NCBI GenBank assembly: GCA_023228765.1
Contig: JALOAM010000087.1
Span: 1-12,948 of the forward strand
DNA: 12,948 nucleotides
DNA from: Dehalococcoidia bacterium
Lineage (GTDB): Bacteria > Chloroflexota > Dehalococcoidia > UBA2979
Reading direction: 5' to 3'
Numbering within the stretch: position 1 is the first letter of the stretch; the number at the start of each line of letters is the position of its first letter. The notes beneath the pieces are model-generated. The model had not been told where the DNA came from. It was given only the letters and a program-made list of their open reading frames with translations, and did not search any database. Positions 1-7,145 of the stretch are shown one piece after another. Made by a program: the position numbers and the translations under genes.

Positions 1-1
1 G

Positions 2-1876
2 CTTGTCCTGTGCCCGCCTCACCTGACCCGCAAGTGGAAACGCGAGGTGGAAGACACGGTGCCGCTTGCCGAAGCGGTGATCGTCAGCACGATCAGCGAC
101 CTCAGACGGCTCCGCTTCGACCGCCACAGGCCGCTGTTCGTGATCCTCTCCCGCGAGAAGGCGAAGCTCTCGTATCGCTGGACGCCCGCGGTGCTGAACC
201 GTCCAGACGCGGCCGGTGGGCGGGTCGTCCGTGACGAGCACGGCAACGTGGCGCGGCGCTCCTGCTGTCCGGGCTGCTGGCAGACGGTGCTCGACGAGGA
301 AGGGCTCCCGCTCGACCTCGCCGAGCTCGCACGACGAAGACACGTCTGCGCGAACTGTAGGACGCCGCTCTGGCAGGCCGACCGCAGCGGGCCAGCACGC
401 GTCCCGCTCGCGGACTTCATCAGCCGGCACATGCCGGACGCGTTCGATCTCCTGATCACCGACGAGAGTCATGAGTACAAGGCGCGCGGCTCGGCGCAGG
501 GGATCGCGGCGGGGACGCTGGCGGAGACCTGTGGCCGGACGCTCACCCTCACCGGCACGCTGATGGGCGGGTACGCCTCGACGCTCTTCCACCTGCTCTG
601 GCGGTTCTCGCCGGAGGTACGCGGAGAGTTTGCCTACGGCGAGGAGGCCCGCTGGGTCTCGCGCTACGGGATCGTCGAACGCATCACGCGCAAGACCGGT
701 GACGACGACGTGATCGAGGAGGGTCGATCGAGCCGGCGGCGCGGCTATCGCACGCGGACGGTGGAGAAGCCCGGCGTCTCCCCCGCGATCCTGTTCCACC
801 TGATCGGGAACACGGTGTTCATCCGCCTGACGGATGTCGCCACGGACCTCCCCGAGTACCGGGAAGAGGTCCGGCTGGTCAGCATGGCCCGCAGTGACGG
901 CGACGGTCCGTCGCAGGCATCGGCCTATCGCGACCTCGCGGATGCGCTGCACGCGGCGGTGATGGCGGCGCTCGCCGGGGGTTCCCGCCGTCTGCTCGGC
1001 GCGTACCTCCAGGCGCTGCTCGCCTACCCCGACGCCTGCACGCTCGGTGAAGAGGTCATCGACCGCTCCACCGGGGCGGTGATCGGTTCCGCTCCGGCCC
1101 TGCCGGACGACCGCCTCTACCCGAAGGAACAGCAGCTCGTCGACCTCGCCGTGGAGGAACGGCAACAGGGCCGGCGCGTGCTCGTGTACGTCACGCACAC
1201 GGAGACGCGCGACCTCACGCCCCGGCTGGAACGGGTGCTCCGCGAGGCGGGACTGCGCGTCGCGATCCTGAAGGCGGACACCGTCCCGCCCGACCGGCGC
1301 GAGGAGTGGGTCGCGCGGCGCGTCCGTACCGGCGTCGATGTCCTCCTCGTCCATCCACGCCTCGTCCAGACCGGCCTCGACCTGATCGACTTCCCCACGA
1401 TCGCCTGGTACGAGGTCGAATACTCCGTCTACACGATGAGGCAGGCGAGCCGGCGGTCGTGGCGCATCGGCCAGCGCCGGCCGGTGCGCGTGATCTACTT
1501 CGCGTACCGCGCCACGCTGCAGGCACAGGCGCTCCTGCTGGTCGCTCGCAAGCTCCAGGCGTCGCTGATCGTCGAGGGCGAGATCGGCGACGGCGGACTG
1601 GCGGCACACGGGGCGGAGGGCGACAACCTCACGCTCGAACTCGCGCGGTCACTCGCGGGTGGCGGCGAGGTCGACGAGGAGTCGCTCGAGGCGCTGTTCG
1701 CCGAGGCGCGTCTCGTCGTCGACTCCGCGCAGGAAGCTCTCGACGCTCGGGACTTCGCGCCCGAAGCCCTCCCTGACCTTGTGGGTGCGGGCGCTCGTCC
1801 CGCGCTGCAGCACGGCTGGACTCCCGTCGCGGACCGATTCGGCTCCGACGACGGCGAACAGATGCGTCTCCTCTGA
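2..1876 (+). CDS. SNF2-type DEAD/DEAH-box helicase with internal zinc finger (5' end outside window)
   Basis: Superfamily 2 helicase of the SNF2 type, expected to be an ATP-driven DNA translocase or remodeller. The frame is open from base 2 (LVLCPPHLTRKWKREV), matching the region just after motif I, so the Walker A motif and true start lie to the left; 624 residues are visible. A segment with CCPGC (about bases 263-277) and CANC (about 347-358) supplies two Cys pairs for a zinc ribbon. A DESH Walker B box is at about 461-472 and motif III-like TLTGTLMGG at about 551-577. The C-terminal RecA lobe carries VYVTHTETRDL (about 1187-1219) and motif VI QASRRSWRIGQRRPV (about 1442-1486). It stops at a TGA before a stem-loop and a ParB-like remnant. 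Helicases of this kind with ParB neighbours are typical of large plasmids and integrative elements, so I infer such an origin. Codon composition is very GC-rich. Confidence 0.85.
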   Translation, partial: LVLCPPHLTRKWKREVEDTVPLAEAVIVSTISDLRRLRFDRHRPLFVILSREKAKLSYRWTPAVLNRPDAAGGRVVRDEHGNVARRSCCPGCWQTVLDEEGLPLDLAELARRRHVCANCRTPLWQADRSGPARVPLADFISRHMPDAFDLLITDESHEYKARGSAQGIAAGTLAETCGRTLTLTGTLMGGYASTLFHLLWRFSPEVRGEFAYGEEARWVSRYGIVERITRKTGDDDVIEEGRSSRRRGYRTRTVEKPGVSPAILFHLIGNTVFIRLTDVATDLPEYREEVRLVSMARSDGDGPSQASAYRDLADALHAAVMAALAGGSRRLLGAYLQALLAYPDACTLGEEVIDRSTGAVIGSAPALPDDRLYPKEQQLVDLAVEERQQGRRVLVYVTHTETRDLTPRLERVLREAGLRVAILKADTVPPDRREEWVARRVRTGVDVLLVHPRLVQTGLDLIDFPTIAWYEVEYSVYTMRQASRRSWRIGQRRPVRVIYFAYRATLQAQALLLVARKLQASLIVEGEIGDGGLAAHGAEGDNLTLELARSLAGGGEVDEESLEALFAEARLVVDSAQEALDARDFAPEALPDLVGAGARPALQHGWTPVADRFGSDDGEQMRLL

Positions 1877-1890
1877 CGCACGACCACGCG

Positions 1891-1918
1891 GCGCGGGCTG
1901 CCTCCATGCGGCCCGCGC
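1891..1918. terminator. Strong GC stem-loop after the helicase gene
   Basis: GCGCGGGC at 1891-1898 pairs perfectly with GCCCGCGC at 1911-1918. TGC and GCG inside extend the stem to 11 pairs (one T-G wobble) around the six-base loop CTCCAT. It starts 14 bases after the helicase stop. No run of T follows, so it is not a textbook intrinsic terminator; it could be a terminator without a U-tract, an mRNA-stabilising hairpin or a protein-binding palindrome ahead of the ParB-like gene. Confidence 0.4.
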
Positions 1919-1985
1919 CCGCGATCACTCAGCTGGGCGCACTGCCCAAACACTCAGTCCAAATAGGCCAACTAGGAGAGACAGC

Positions 1986-2360
1986 ATGACGACTCAGACC
2001 GCATCCGCCGCCGAACCGGGCGGCGAGGTGCTCATCCCGCTGAACAAGCTCAAGAAGTCCCCGCACAACGCCCGCAGGACACCGCATGGGGAGGCGGCGA
2101 TCGCGGCACTCGCCGCGAGCATCGCGCACAAGGGGCTCCTGCAGAACCTCGTCGTCCAGCCGGAGGTGAAGGCCGATGGCGCGCCGACGGGTTACTACCT
2201 CGTCACCGCCGGCGAGGGCCGCCGGCTCGCGCTGGAGCTGCGCGCGAGGCGGCGCGAGATCAAGCGGTCGGAGCCGGTCCGCTGCATCGTGGACGCGGCG
2301 CGCGACGCGCTTGAGATCAGTCGACGCAGTCCGCTGTTCCCACCATGCGTCCCCTCGTGA
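1986..2360 (+). pseudogene. ParB/RepB/Spo0J-like N-terminal domain, truncated
   Basis: The start is well supported: ATG at 1986 with AGGAG at 1974-1978. The 124-codon frame opens like a ParB N-terminal (ParB/sulfiredoxin-fold) domain: LIPLNKLKKSPHNARR (residues 16-31), then an ALAASIAHKGLLQNLVVQP segment (41-59) and the TAGEGRRLAL box (74-83), the counterpart of the ParB GERR motif that binds CTP in studied ParBs. Family resemblance continues to DALEIS (107-112, base about 2321). Family members normally continue there into an AENV segment and the helix-turn-helix DNA-binding domain; here the frame runs 12 unrelated codons to a stop. The centromere-binding and dimerisation domains are therefore missing, and partition function is probably lost. 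Following the helicase by 109 bases, it looks like the end of a plasmid or integrative-element block cut by a rearrangement. A naturally short ParB-like nuclease-domain protein is a less likely alternative. Confidence 0.75.
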
Positions 2361-2597
2361 AGAGCGCGCAGGATACCAGCACATGGATCCGCTGACTTCG
2401 GTCCCCCTCCCGCGCGTGAGGGCCGTCACCTTGCAAGACCCCGCAAGACCCGCCTGCGCAGGTGCGACGAAACTACTGCGGGCACTGAGGGTGCCGATCC
2501 TGTTACGTCTTGCGAACATGATGCGACCACTGTGCTCCGCGCATTCGTCGTCATTGTCCCTGAATGCGCCATTTATTCCCGATCACGCTGGAGGCTC
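2361..2597. other. Junction spacer with a 10-bp tandem repeat and a palindrome
   Basis: No gene is recognisable between the ParB remnant and the first hydrolase. It holds two adjacent copies of GCAAGACCC followed by C or G (2433-2442 and 2443-2452) and directly after them the palindrome CCTGCGCAGG (2453-2462). The promoter of the hydrolase pair should also lie here, but I see no convincing -35/-10 pair. No tRNA-like fold was found. Confidence 0.35.
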
Positions 2598-3896
2598 ATG
2601 GCCGTTCCGTTGCTACTTGGCCTCGTCCTTGGTGAAGCAGGGCTCGCAACCCTAAGCATCCGTTCCCGGTCCCAACAGACTCGACGGAGGCTCGCGGTCA
2701 GGGCCGCGGCATTTGGCGTCCTGGTGGTGCTTGCCATCGTTGGGGGCATCGAGTGGGGCCTTCGCTACTACGCCCTGGCGCTGTGGTTGTTCCTCCTGCT
2801 AGCCATTGCGATCGCTAACACGCGTCTCGACGGGAGCTCGGGACGCAGGCCTCGGGATCGCCGGGTCGTCCTGAACGCCCTGGCGGTGAGCGGTGTCACG
2901 TTCTTCGCCATGTCACCTGCCCTGGTGTTTCCGGAGTACTCGCCCCTGGAGCCCACCGGCGGCTTCGCGGTAGCGACGTCGGCGGACACCCTCACGGATC
3001 CGAGCCGCGTGGAGCCCTACGCGGACTCCGGCGAGTTGCGCAGCGTCAACGTGGGCTACTGGTACCCCGACCTCGCCGACGAAGCGTCCGACCGAACCTT
3101 CCCGCTGGTGGTCTTCTCGCACGGGGGGACAGGGATACGGACCGGGAACGAGTCGTTGTTCCTCGAGCTTGCCTCGCACGGTTACGTGGTCGCCTCGATT
3201 GACCACCCGCACCACAGCCTCTTCACCACTGATGACAGTGGTAGCCGGACCTGGATCGACTGGGGCTACTTCGGCGACCTCCGCAGGGAGAACGCACGGG
3301 CGGACCCGCAGCAAAGCCACGTCTACTACGAAGAGTGGATGGCCATCCGGATGGGCGACGTCAGCTTCGTGCTCGACCATCTGCTCGCCGAAGCCGGTCG
3401 GGAGGCGTCAGCTGAGGTGTACCGCCTCATCGACACGGAACGCATCAGTGTCGGCGGACACTCGCTCGGTGGCTCGGCCGCGCTGGGCACTGGCAGGGCT
3501 CGCGACGATGTCCGCGCCGTCATTGCCCTGGAGTCCCCGTTCATGGCTGACATCCGCGGGGTACGCGATGGAAGGTTCATCTGGGAGGAGGCGGACTATC
3601 CGCGCCCAGTCCTGCTGGTCTATTCGGACAGTGCGTGGAGTCATCTCGGGGAGTGGCCACAGTATGCGAAGAATCATGAGCTGCTCAGCGCCGAGTCGGC
3701 AACGGTCGTCAACCTGCACATTGCTGGCGTGGGCCACCTGGGCCTGACGGATCTGGCGCTCGCCAGCCCGGTTCTGACCTGGCTGCTGGATGGCCAGCGA
3801 GCACGCGATGCCCGAGGCGCCCTCGCCAGCTTGAACGAGGCGACCCTCGAGTTCCTTGATGCTCACCTCAAGGGTGTGGGGGCCGGTAGTCGATGA
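2598..3896 (+). CDS. Membrane-anchored alpha/beta hydrolase, PAF-acetylhydrolase/dienelactone hydrolase type
   Basis: Serine hydrolase, 432 residues, probably acting on an ester substrate at the outer face of the membrane; the substrate is unknown. Hydrophobic stretches at about 3-17, 33-52, 57-74 and 91-112 predict an N-terminal bundle of four membrane segments. These are followed by the EPTGGFAVAT linker (118-127) and VGYWYPD (152-158), which resemble bacterial proteins related to platelet-activating-factor acetylhydrolase. The oxyanion region is FSHGG (173-177), the nucleophile elbow GHSLGG (Ser289), and likely acid and base are Asp344 (VYSDSAW) and His380 (GVGHLG). ATG 2598 is chosen because GGAGG lies just upstream (2590-2594, a short 3-base gap) and translation begins directly with a hydrophobic segment; a GTG at 2532 would add 22 poorly hydrophobic residues. 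The stop overlaps the next frame as ATGA. It begins after the ParB breakpoint. Confidence 0.85.
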   Translation: MAVPLLLGLVLGEAGLATLSIRSRSQQTRRRLAVRAAAFGVLVVLAIVGGIEWGLRYYALALWLFLLLAIAIANTRLDGSSGRRPRDRRVVLNALAVSGVTFFAMSPALVFPEYSPLEPTGGFAVATSADTLTDPSRVEPYADSGELRSVNVGYWYPDLADEASDRTFPLVVFSHGGTGIRTGNESLFLELASHGYVVASIDHPHHSLFTTDDSGSRTWIDWGYFGDLRRENARADPQQSHVYYEEWMAIRMGDVSFVLDHLLAEAGREASAEVYRLIDTERISVGGHSLGGSAALGTGRARDDVRAVIALESPFMADIRGVRDGRFIWEEADYPRPVLLVYSDSAWSHLGEWPQYAKNHELLSAESATVVNLHIAGVGHLGLTDLALASPVLTWLLDGQRARDARGALASLNEATLEFLDAHLKGVGAGSR

Positions 3897-3925
3897 GGTG
3901 CCGCGCGATGGATGCTGGACGCCGG

Positions 3926-3932
3926 AAGGAGG
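3926..3932 (+). promoter_or_regulatory. Ribosome binding site deciding the GTG start of the second hydrolase
   Basis: AAGGAGG, a full Shine-Dalgarno match, sits five bases before GTG 3938. The alternative starts (ATG 3893, overlapping the previous stop as ATGA, and ATG 3908) lack this spacing and would place charged residues ahead of the first membrane segment. Confidence 0.6.
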
Positions 3933-3937
3933 GCCTG

Positions 3938-5197
3938 GTGCACCGGACCGTCGGATGCGTTCTGCTGCTGCTCTCGATGGTCTTCGGACTCGTCAGCGCA
4001 GCCCCCGTGTTGATCGCCATGCTCGCTGTGACACAGAGCCGCGCGGTGAGTATCGCCTCAGGAGTACTGGTGCTTGCCGGTGTGACCGGTCTGGTCGCAC
4101 TGCGCTCCGCGCGACTGCTCGTCCGGCGCCGTGAGCCCCAGCGCGTCATTGTCGCAGCAGTGACTTGCGTGACGACCGTCCTCTTCGCTGTCCCTCTTTG
4201 GTGGCTCGTATTGCAGCCAGGTCCGGAGACAACACCTCCCTCGATCGCCCAGCCCGAGTTCTGGGACCTGCCGACGGGATCGCGCATCGCCTACGAAGCG
4301 GTCTATGCCGATGGAGGAGGGCTCCCCACGCCAGTCATCCTTGTCCATGGTGGGCCCGGCTCCCCCGGGCGCGATACGGCCGAGATCGGCCCGATGCTCG
4401 CCACCGCAGGGTTCGATGTCTACAACTACCACCAGGTAGGGGCCGGCCTGTCCTCCAGGCTGGACGCGGACGACTACACCGTCTCACGCCATGTCGCGGA
4501 TCTCGAAGCGATTCGGATCGAGCTGAAGGCCGACCACCTCATCCTGATTGGGGCATCGTGGGGCGGACAGCTGATCGCGGAATACATGGCGGCATACCCC
4601 GAACGCGTCGAGCGTGCCGTTGTCTCGTCGCCAGGCAGCATCTGGGCGCCTGCATTCGATGAGGACGCACACCTGACCACCGGCGGGCGCCGAGACCAGC
4701 AGGACGCCGTCGGTGACCTGCCGAGGTTCCAGACCGCGCACATCCTGATGAACATCATCGGGGCCGGGCCCGCTCAGGCTCTATTTCCTGACAGCCAGGT
4801 GGACGGCGTGTTCGAGGCGATGGTCGGTGAGCTGGATATGTGGGCGGGGTGCGGAGATGTCAGCTCCGTGACGAACCGGACGTCGGCTGGGGGCCTGGGA
4901 TTCTGGGTCAATGCCGCCACCACTCGTGATGCGAGGGACGTACCCGACCCTCGGCCACAGTTGGCGGAGGTCGCCGTGCCGCTCCTCGTCCTGCGAGGGG
5001 AGTGTGACTACCTCGCGTGGGAAGTCGCGCGTGAGTATCGCGATCTCCTCCCAAACGCCATCCTCATCCCCGTGGATGCTGCGGGGCATGTCATCCAGCA
5101 AGACCAGCCAGAACTCTATCGTGACCTCATCCGTGCGTTTGTCCTCGACCAGCCCTTACCCGGGGCGTCGTACATCGGGAGAGCGGCGCCGTGGTGA
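3938..5197 (+). CDS. Membrane-anchored alpha/beta hydrolase, prolyl iminopeptidase-like (S33 family)
   Basis: Protein of 419 residues from GTG 3938 (strong AAGGAGG); a longer form from ATG 3893 would overlap the upstream stop codon. Hydrophobic stretches at about 4-30, 38-58 and 68-92 anchor it in the membrane. The catalytic domain then starts near residue 107. It has the HGGPG oxyanion motif (137-141) typical of proline iminopeptidases, a YHQVGAGLS segment (164-172) matching their DQRGxGxS motif, the nucleophile elbow GASWGG (Ser207), Asp357 (GECDYL) and His384 (AAGHVIQQDQP). All triad positions are present, so the enzyme looks active, as a peptidase or an esterase. The membrane bundle is unusual for S33 peptidases, which are mostly soluble. 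It probably shares an mRNA with the upstream hydrolase, which has a similar membrane-bundle-plus-hydrolase layout but a different catalytic subfamily. A broken UspA gene follows within about 25 bases. Confidence 0.85.
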   Translation: MHRTVGCVLLLLSMVFGLVSAAPVLIAMLAVTQSRAVSIASGVLVLAGVTGLVALRSARLLVRRREPQRVIVAAVTCVTTVLFAVPLWWLVLQPGPETTPPSIAQPEFWDLPTGSRIAYEAVYADGGGLPTPVILVHGGPGSPGRDTAEIGPMLATAGFDVYNYHQVGAGLSSRLDADDYTVSRHVADLEAIRIELKADHLILIGASWGGQLIAEYMAAYPERVERAVVSSPGSIWAPAFDEDAHLTTGGRRDQQDAVGDLPRFQTAHILMNIIGAGPAQALFPDSQVDGVFEAMVGELDMWAGCGDVSSVTNRTSAGGLGFWVNAATTRDARDVPDPRPQLAEVAVPLLVLRGECDYLAWEVAREYRDLLPNAILIPVDAAGHVIQQDQPELYRDLIRAFVLDQPLPGASYIGRAAPW

Positions 5198-5221
5198 TGT
5201 CCGCCCAAGTGGATCTCGCAG

Positions 5222-5422
5222 AGCGGTCTAGAGGCGATCGTGCTCGAAGGACGCGCTGGCGAGGCCCTCGTGAACTACGCCCAGCAGGGCGGATTCGACC
5301 TGGTAGTGCTGGGGACCCATGGGCGTTCTGGACTCGCCCGAACGCTCCTGGGATCGGTGGCCGAGTACGTCGTACGGCACCTGCACGGAGTCCCGGTGTT
5401 GCTGTTCCACCCCGAGGAGTAG
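5222..5422 (+). pseudogene. Universal stress protein (UspA family), 3' fragment
   Basis: The frame reads EAIVLEGRAGEALVNYA, then FDLVVLGTHGRSGLARTLLG and SVAEYVVRHLHGVPVLLF, the C-terminal half of a UspA-type protein. The nucleotide-binding signature is intact: G-x2-G (GTHG), nine residues, then G-S. Normal family members have about 140-150 residues; only about 65 are present, and the N-terminal strands that form the rest of the ATP pocket are absent. Upstream the frame meets the hydrolase stop TGA at 5195 after a few unrelated codons. No start codon with a ribosome site precedes the homologous part; GTG 5240 would give 60 residues. It is best read as a 5'-truncated remnant, with the breakpoint at about 5198-5235. 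The missing half is not found elsewhere in the window. Confidence 0.8.
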
Positions 5423-5548
5423 GTGGCCGAGTAGGCGATTCTTGCAGTCTCCAAGCGCTCGCCGTGCGCCGCATTGCTGTTGACTCGGAACGAACCGTCG
5501 CTGGGCCGGATGCGCAGGCAGACCCATGATGAGCGAAGGGCCCGACGC

Positions 5549-6229
5549 GTGACCGAGGGGTGGGGCGCGGCCTCTCGATGTCGGCTGTCCCACGCTTGGA
5601 CGGGCTGGGCGTGGTGCTGGCAACGCTGGTGGTGGTACACCACGGCCGCGGAAATCGTGGGTTTCGCGCTGCCGGCGCTCACAGGCCTCGCCGCCTGGCG
5701 ACTCGGATGGGCCCCCATCCCGTTCTACATCGCGATGGTCGTTGCCGGTGCCGGCGAGGGTGCGCTGCTCGGCGGCGGCCAGCGTCTCGCACTGCGTCCC
5801 GTGCTCCCGGTCGGTCGGCGCTGGGTGACCCGGACCTCTCTGGCTGCCGCAGGAGCGTGGAGTATCGGCATGCTGCCGAGCACGCTGATCGACCTGTCGG
5901 TTCCGGTGTGGCTGACGGTGCTCGCGACCGTCCCACTGGCCCCGCTCTTACTGCTCTCGATCGGCATCGCACAATGGTCCGTACTGCGCGACCTGCTTCC
6001 CGATGCCGGGCTCTGGATCCCTGCCAACGCGGTCGCGTGGCTGCTGGCGCTGCCACCCACCTTCGTCGCACCCGCGCTCGTTCCCCCTGGTGCACCTCTC
6101 GCAGTGCACGTCGGAGCCTGGCTCGCCGCGGGCGCGATCATGGCGGCGGTCGTGGCAGCGGTGACCGGTCTCGCCTTGATCCTGCTCCTCAGTCGCAGGG
6201 ACGCAGCGGTCTCCCGCACCCCTCTGTGA
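5549..6229 (+). CDS. Polytopic membrane protein with internal duplication, function unknown
   Basis: Predicted 226-residue integral membrane protein from GTG 5549, with the weak site GAAGGG eight bases upstream; ATG 5510 would add 13 mostly charged residues and has no visible ribosome site. Hydrophobic segments lie at about 30-50, 57-77, 96-113, 117-140, 156-176 and 188-214. Two units share spacing: Q78-x4-LR-x3-LP-x4-W92 and Q142-x3-VLR-x2-LLP-x4-W156, each followed by a Trp-containing hydrophobic stretch ending at Pro. This pattern resembles uncharacterised membrane proteins common in Chloroflexota and actinomycetes; I know no function for them. The N-terminus carries a Trp-rich amphipathic start (WAWCWQRWWWY, residues 20-30). 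Its stop is separated by a single base from the stop of the convergent DUF5655 gene, leaving no room for a terminator between them. Confidence 0.65.
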   Translation: MTEGWGAASRCRLSHAWTGWAWCWQRWWWYTTAAEIVGFALPALTGLAAWRLGWAPIPFYIAMVVAGAGEGALLGGGQRLALRPVLPVGRRWVTRTSLAAAGAWSIGMLPSTLIDLSVPVWLTVLATVPLAPLLLLSIGIAQWSVLRDLLPDAGLWIPANAVAWLLALPPTFVAPALVPPGAPLAVHVGAWLAAGAIMAAVVAAVTGLALILLLSRRDAAVSRTPL

Positions 6230-6230
6230 C

Positions 6231-6611
6231 TCAGTCCGTCGCGGCCACGGCATCACGCAGCCAGCCGCGCACCTCATCGTCCAGGTCGTCGCGGGACCAG
6301 ATCTCGAGGTGGTGCATCCAGCGACCAGGACTTGGCTGCACCACTTCCTTCCACCGCGGGGACGCGACCTCGTGATCGAACGCTATGGAGAGCACCAGCG
6401 GAGCGTGCGTACCGCGGAGCCAGTGGCCCGGCGTCCATGCCCAAGCGAACGTGCGGGTGGACCGGCTGAACGCAACCTGGCTCTTGCTGACCCGGATCGT
6501 CGCGGGGCCGAGCTCGTCGATGATCAGGCGGAGGACATCAAAGACTGCCGCCGCCTCCGGGCGACCCGCGAAGAACGCCTTGATCTCCCTCTCGGTGCTC
6601 GACGGATGCAT
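6231..6611 (-). CDS. DUF5655 domain protein
   Basis: A 126-residue soluble protein resembling DUF5655 proteins: an N-terminal helical part with FFAGRPEAAAVFDVLRLIID (13-32), then LGPATIRVSKSQVAF (34-48), containing the conserved Lys-Ser of this family, and an aromatic strand TFAWAW (54-59). The family has no established biochemical role; it is often found as a stand-alone protein or with YdhG/DUF1801-like proteins. ATG 6611 is selected because homology begins there, although the upstream site (GGGAAG) is weak; the frame stays open to 6788 with a Cys- and Arg-rich, unconvincing extension. It may be the last gene of the minus-strand cluster, 103 bases after the frameshifted membrane gene. Confidence 0.75.
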   Translation of the reverse strand: MHPSSTEREIKAFFAGRPEAAAVFDVLRLIIDELGPATIRVSKSQVAFSRSTRTFAWAWTPGHWLRGTHAPLVLSIAFDHEVASPRWKEVVQPSPGRWMHHLEIWSRDDLDDEVRGWLRDAVAATD

Positions 6612-6714
6612 GTCCAGTACCCGCTTCCCGCCGCGAACTGCGGCCGCTCCGTGACGCCTCCTCGACGCGTCCGTCGGCGACACGCCGCAGGGAGGGGAAC
6701 ACGGCCCAGAGCAG

Positions 6715-7145
6715 TCAGACGCTCGAGGGCACTGCGTTTCCGTAACGCCGCCGAGCACGCCATGCCAGCAAGAGCACCGCCCACGCAACGATGAACGAGA
6801 CCACGATGTGGATCATGACCGTCCCCTGCGCGATGAACTCGCCGAAGATGTCGACGAGCGCGAGGGCGATGAGCAGGTACGCCGCCCACCGCTGCTGCCC
6901 CCAGACGCCGACGGCCGCCACCCCGAACAGGATGTCCGCGATCCCGCCGACGACGAGCAGGATCTCGTAGGGCGGGATCACCTGCGTGCGCAGGTCGAAG
7001 CGGTCCGTTGCGAAGGCCAGGTTCCGAAGAGATGCTGGACCGCCTTCTCCGCGCTGAGGATCAGCAGTAGCCAATCGCCGAGGTCACGCGTCGGAGCGGG
7101 CAAGGCCAAAGACTGCACGTCGGCCTCCTCTGTCGTCGCGTTCAT
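6715..7145 (-). pseudogene. Small DoxX-like four-helix membrane protein, split by a one-base frameshift
   Basis: Two frames join into one sensible protein. The first starts at ATG 7145 and reads MNATTEEADV, then DWLLLILSAEKAVQHLFGT; the second continues LAFATDRFDLRTQVIPPYEI and on through three more membrane segments to VPSSV at 6715. Adding one C in the run at about 7020-7021 (reading ACC CTG GCC instead of ACC TGG CC) restores a 143-residue protein with four membrane segments, resembling small uncharacterised membrane proteins with an SAEKxxQH motif in helix one. The ATG overlaps the stop of the upstream GyrI-like gene as ATGA, which supports this start and argues against the downstream-only frame from GTG/ATG near 7074. 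It is either a recent inactivation or a sequencing/assembly error; the conserved sense on both sides favours a recent event or an error. Confidence 0.7.

Noticed and set aside
2361..2531. Possible tRNA or tRNA fragment at the ParB/hydrolase junction as an integration site
   Set aside because: No cloverleaf, T-loop or anticodon stem could be assembled from the bases.
5526..5552. Eight-codon leader frame whose TGA overlaps GTG 5549
   Set aside because: Arrangement could be a translational coupling leader but there is no ribosome site ahead of it and such short frames arise by chance.
5560..6375. 271-codon plus-strand frame across the membrane protein and DUF5655 gene
   Set aside because: Arg-rich shadow frame; it overlaps two genes with better evidence on both strands.
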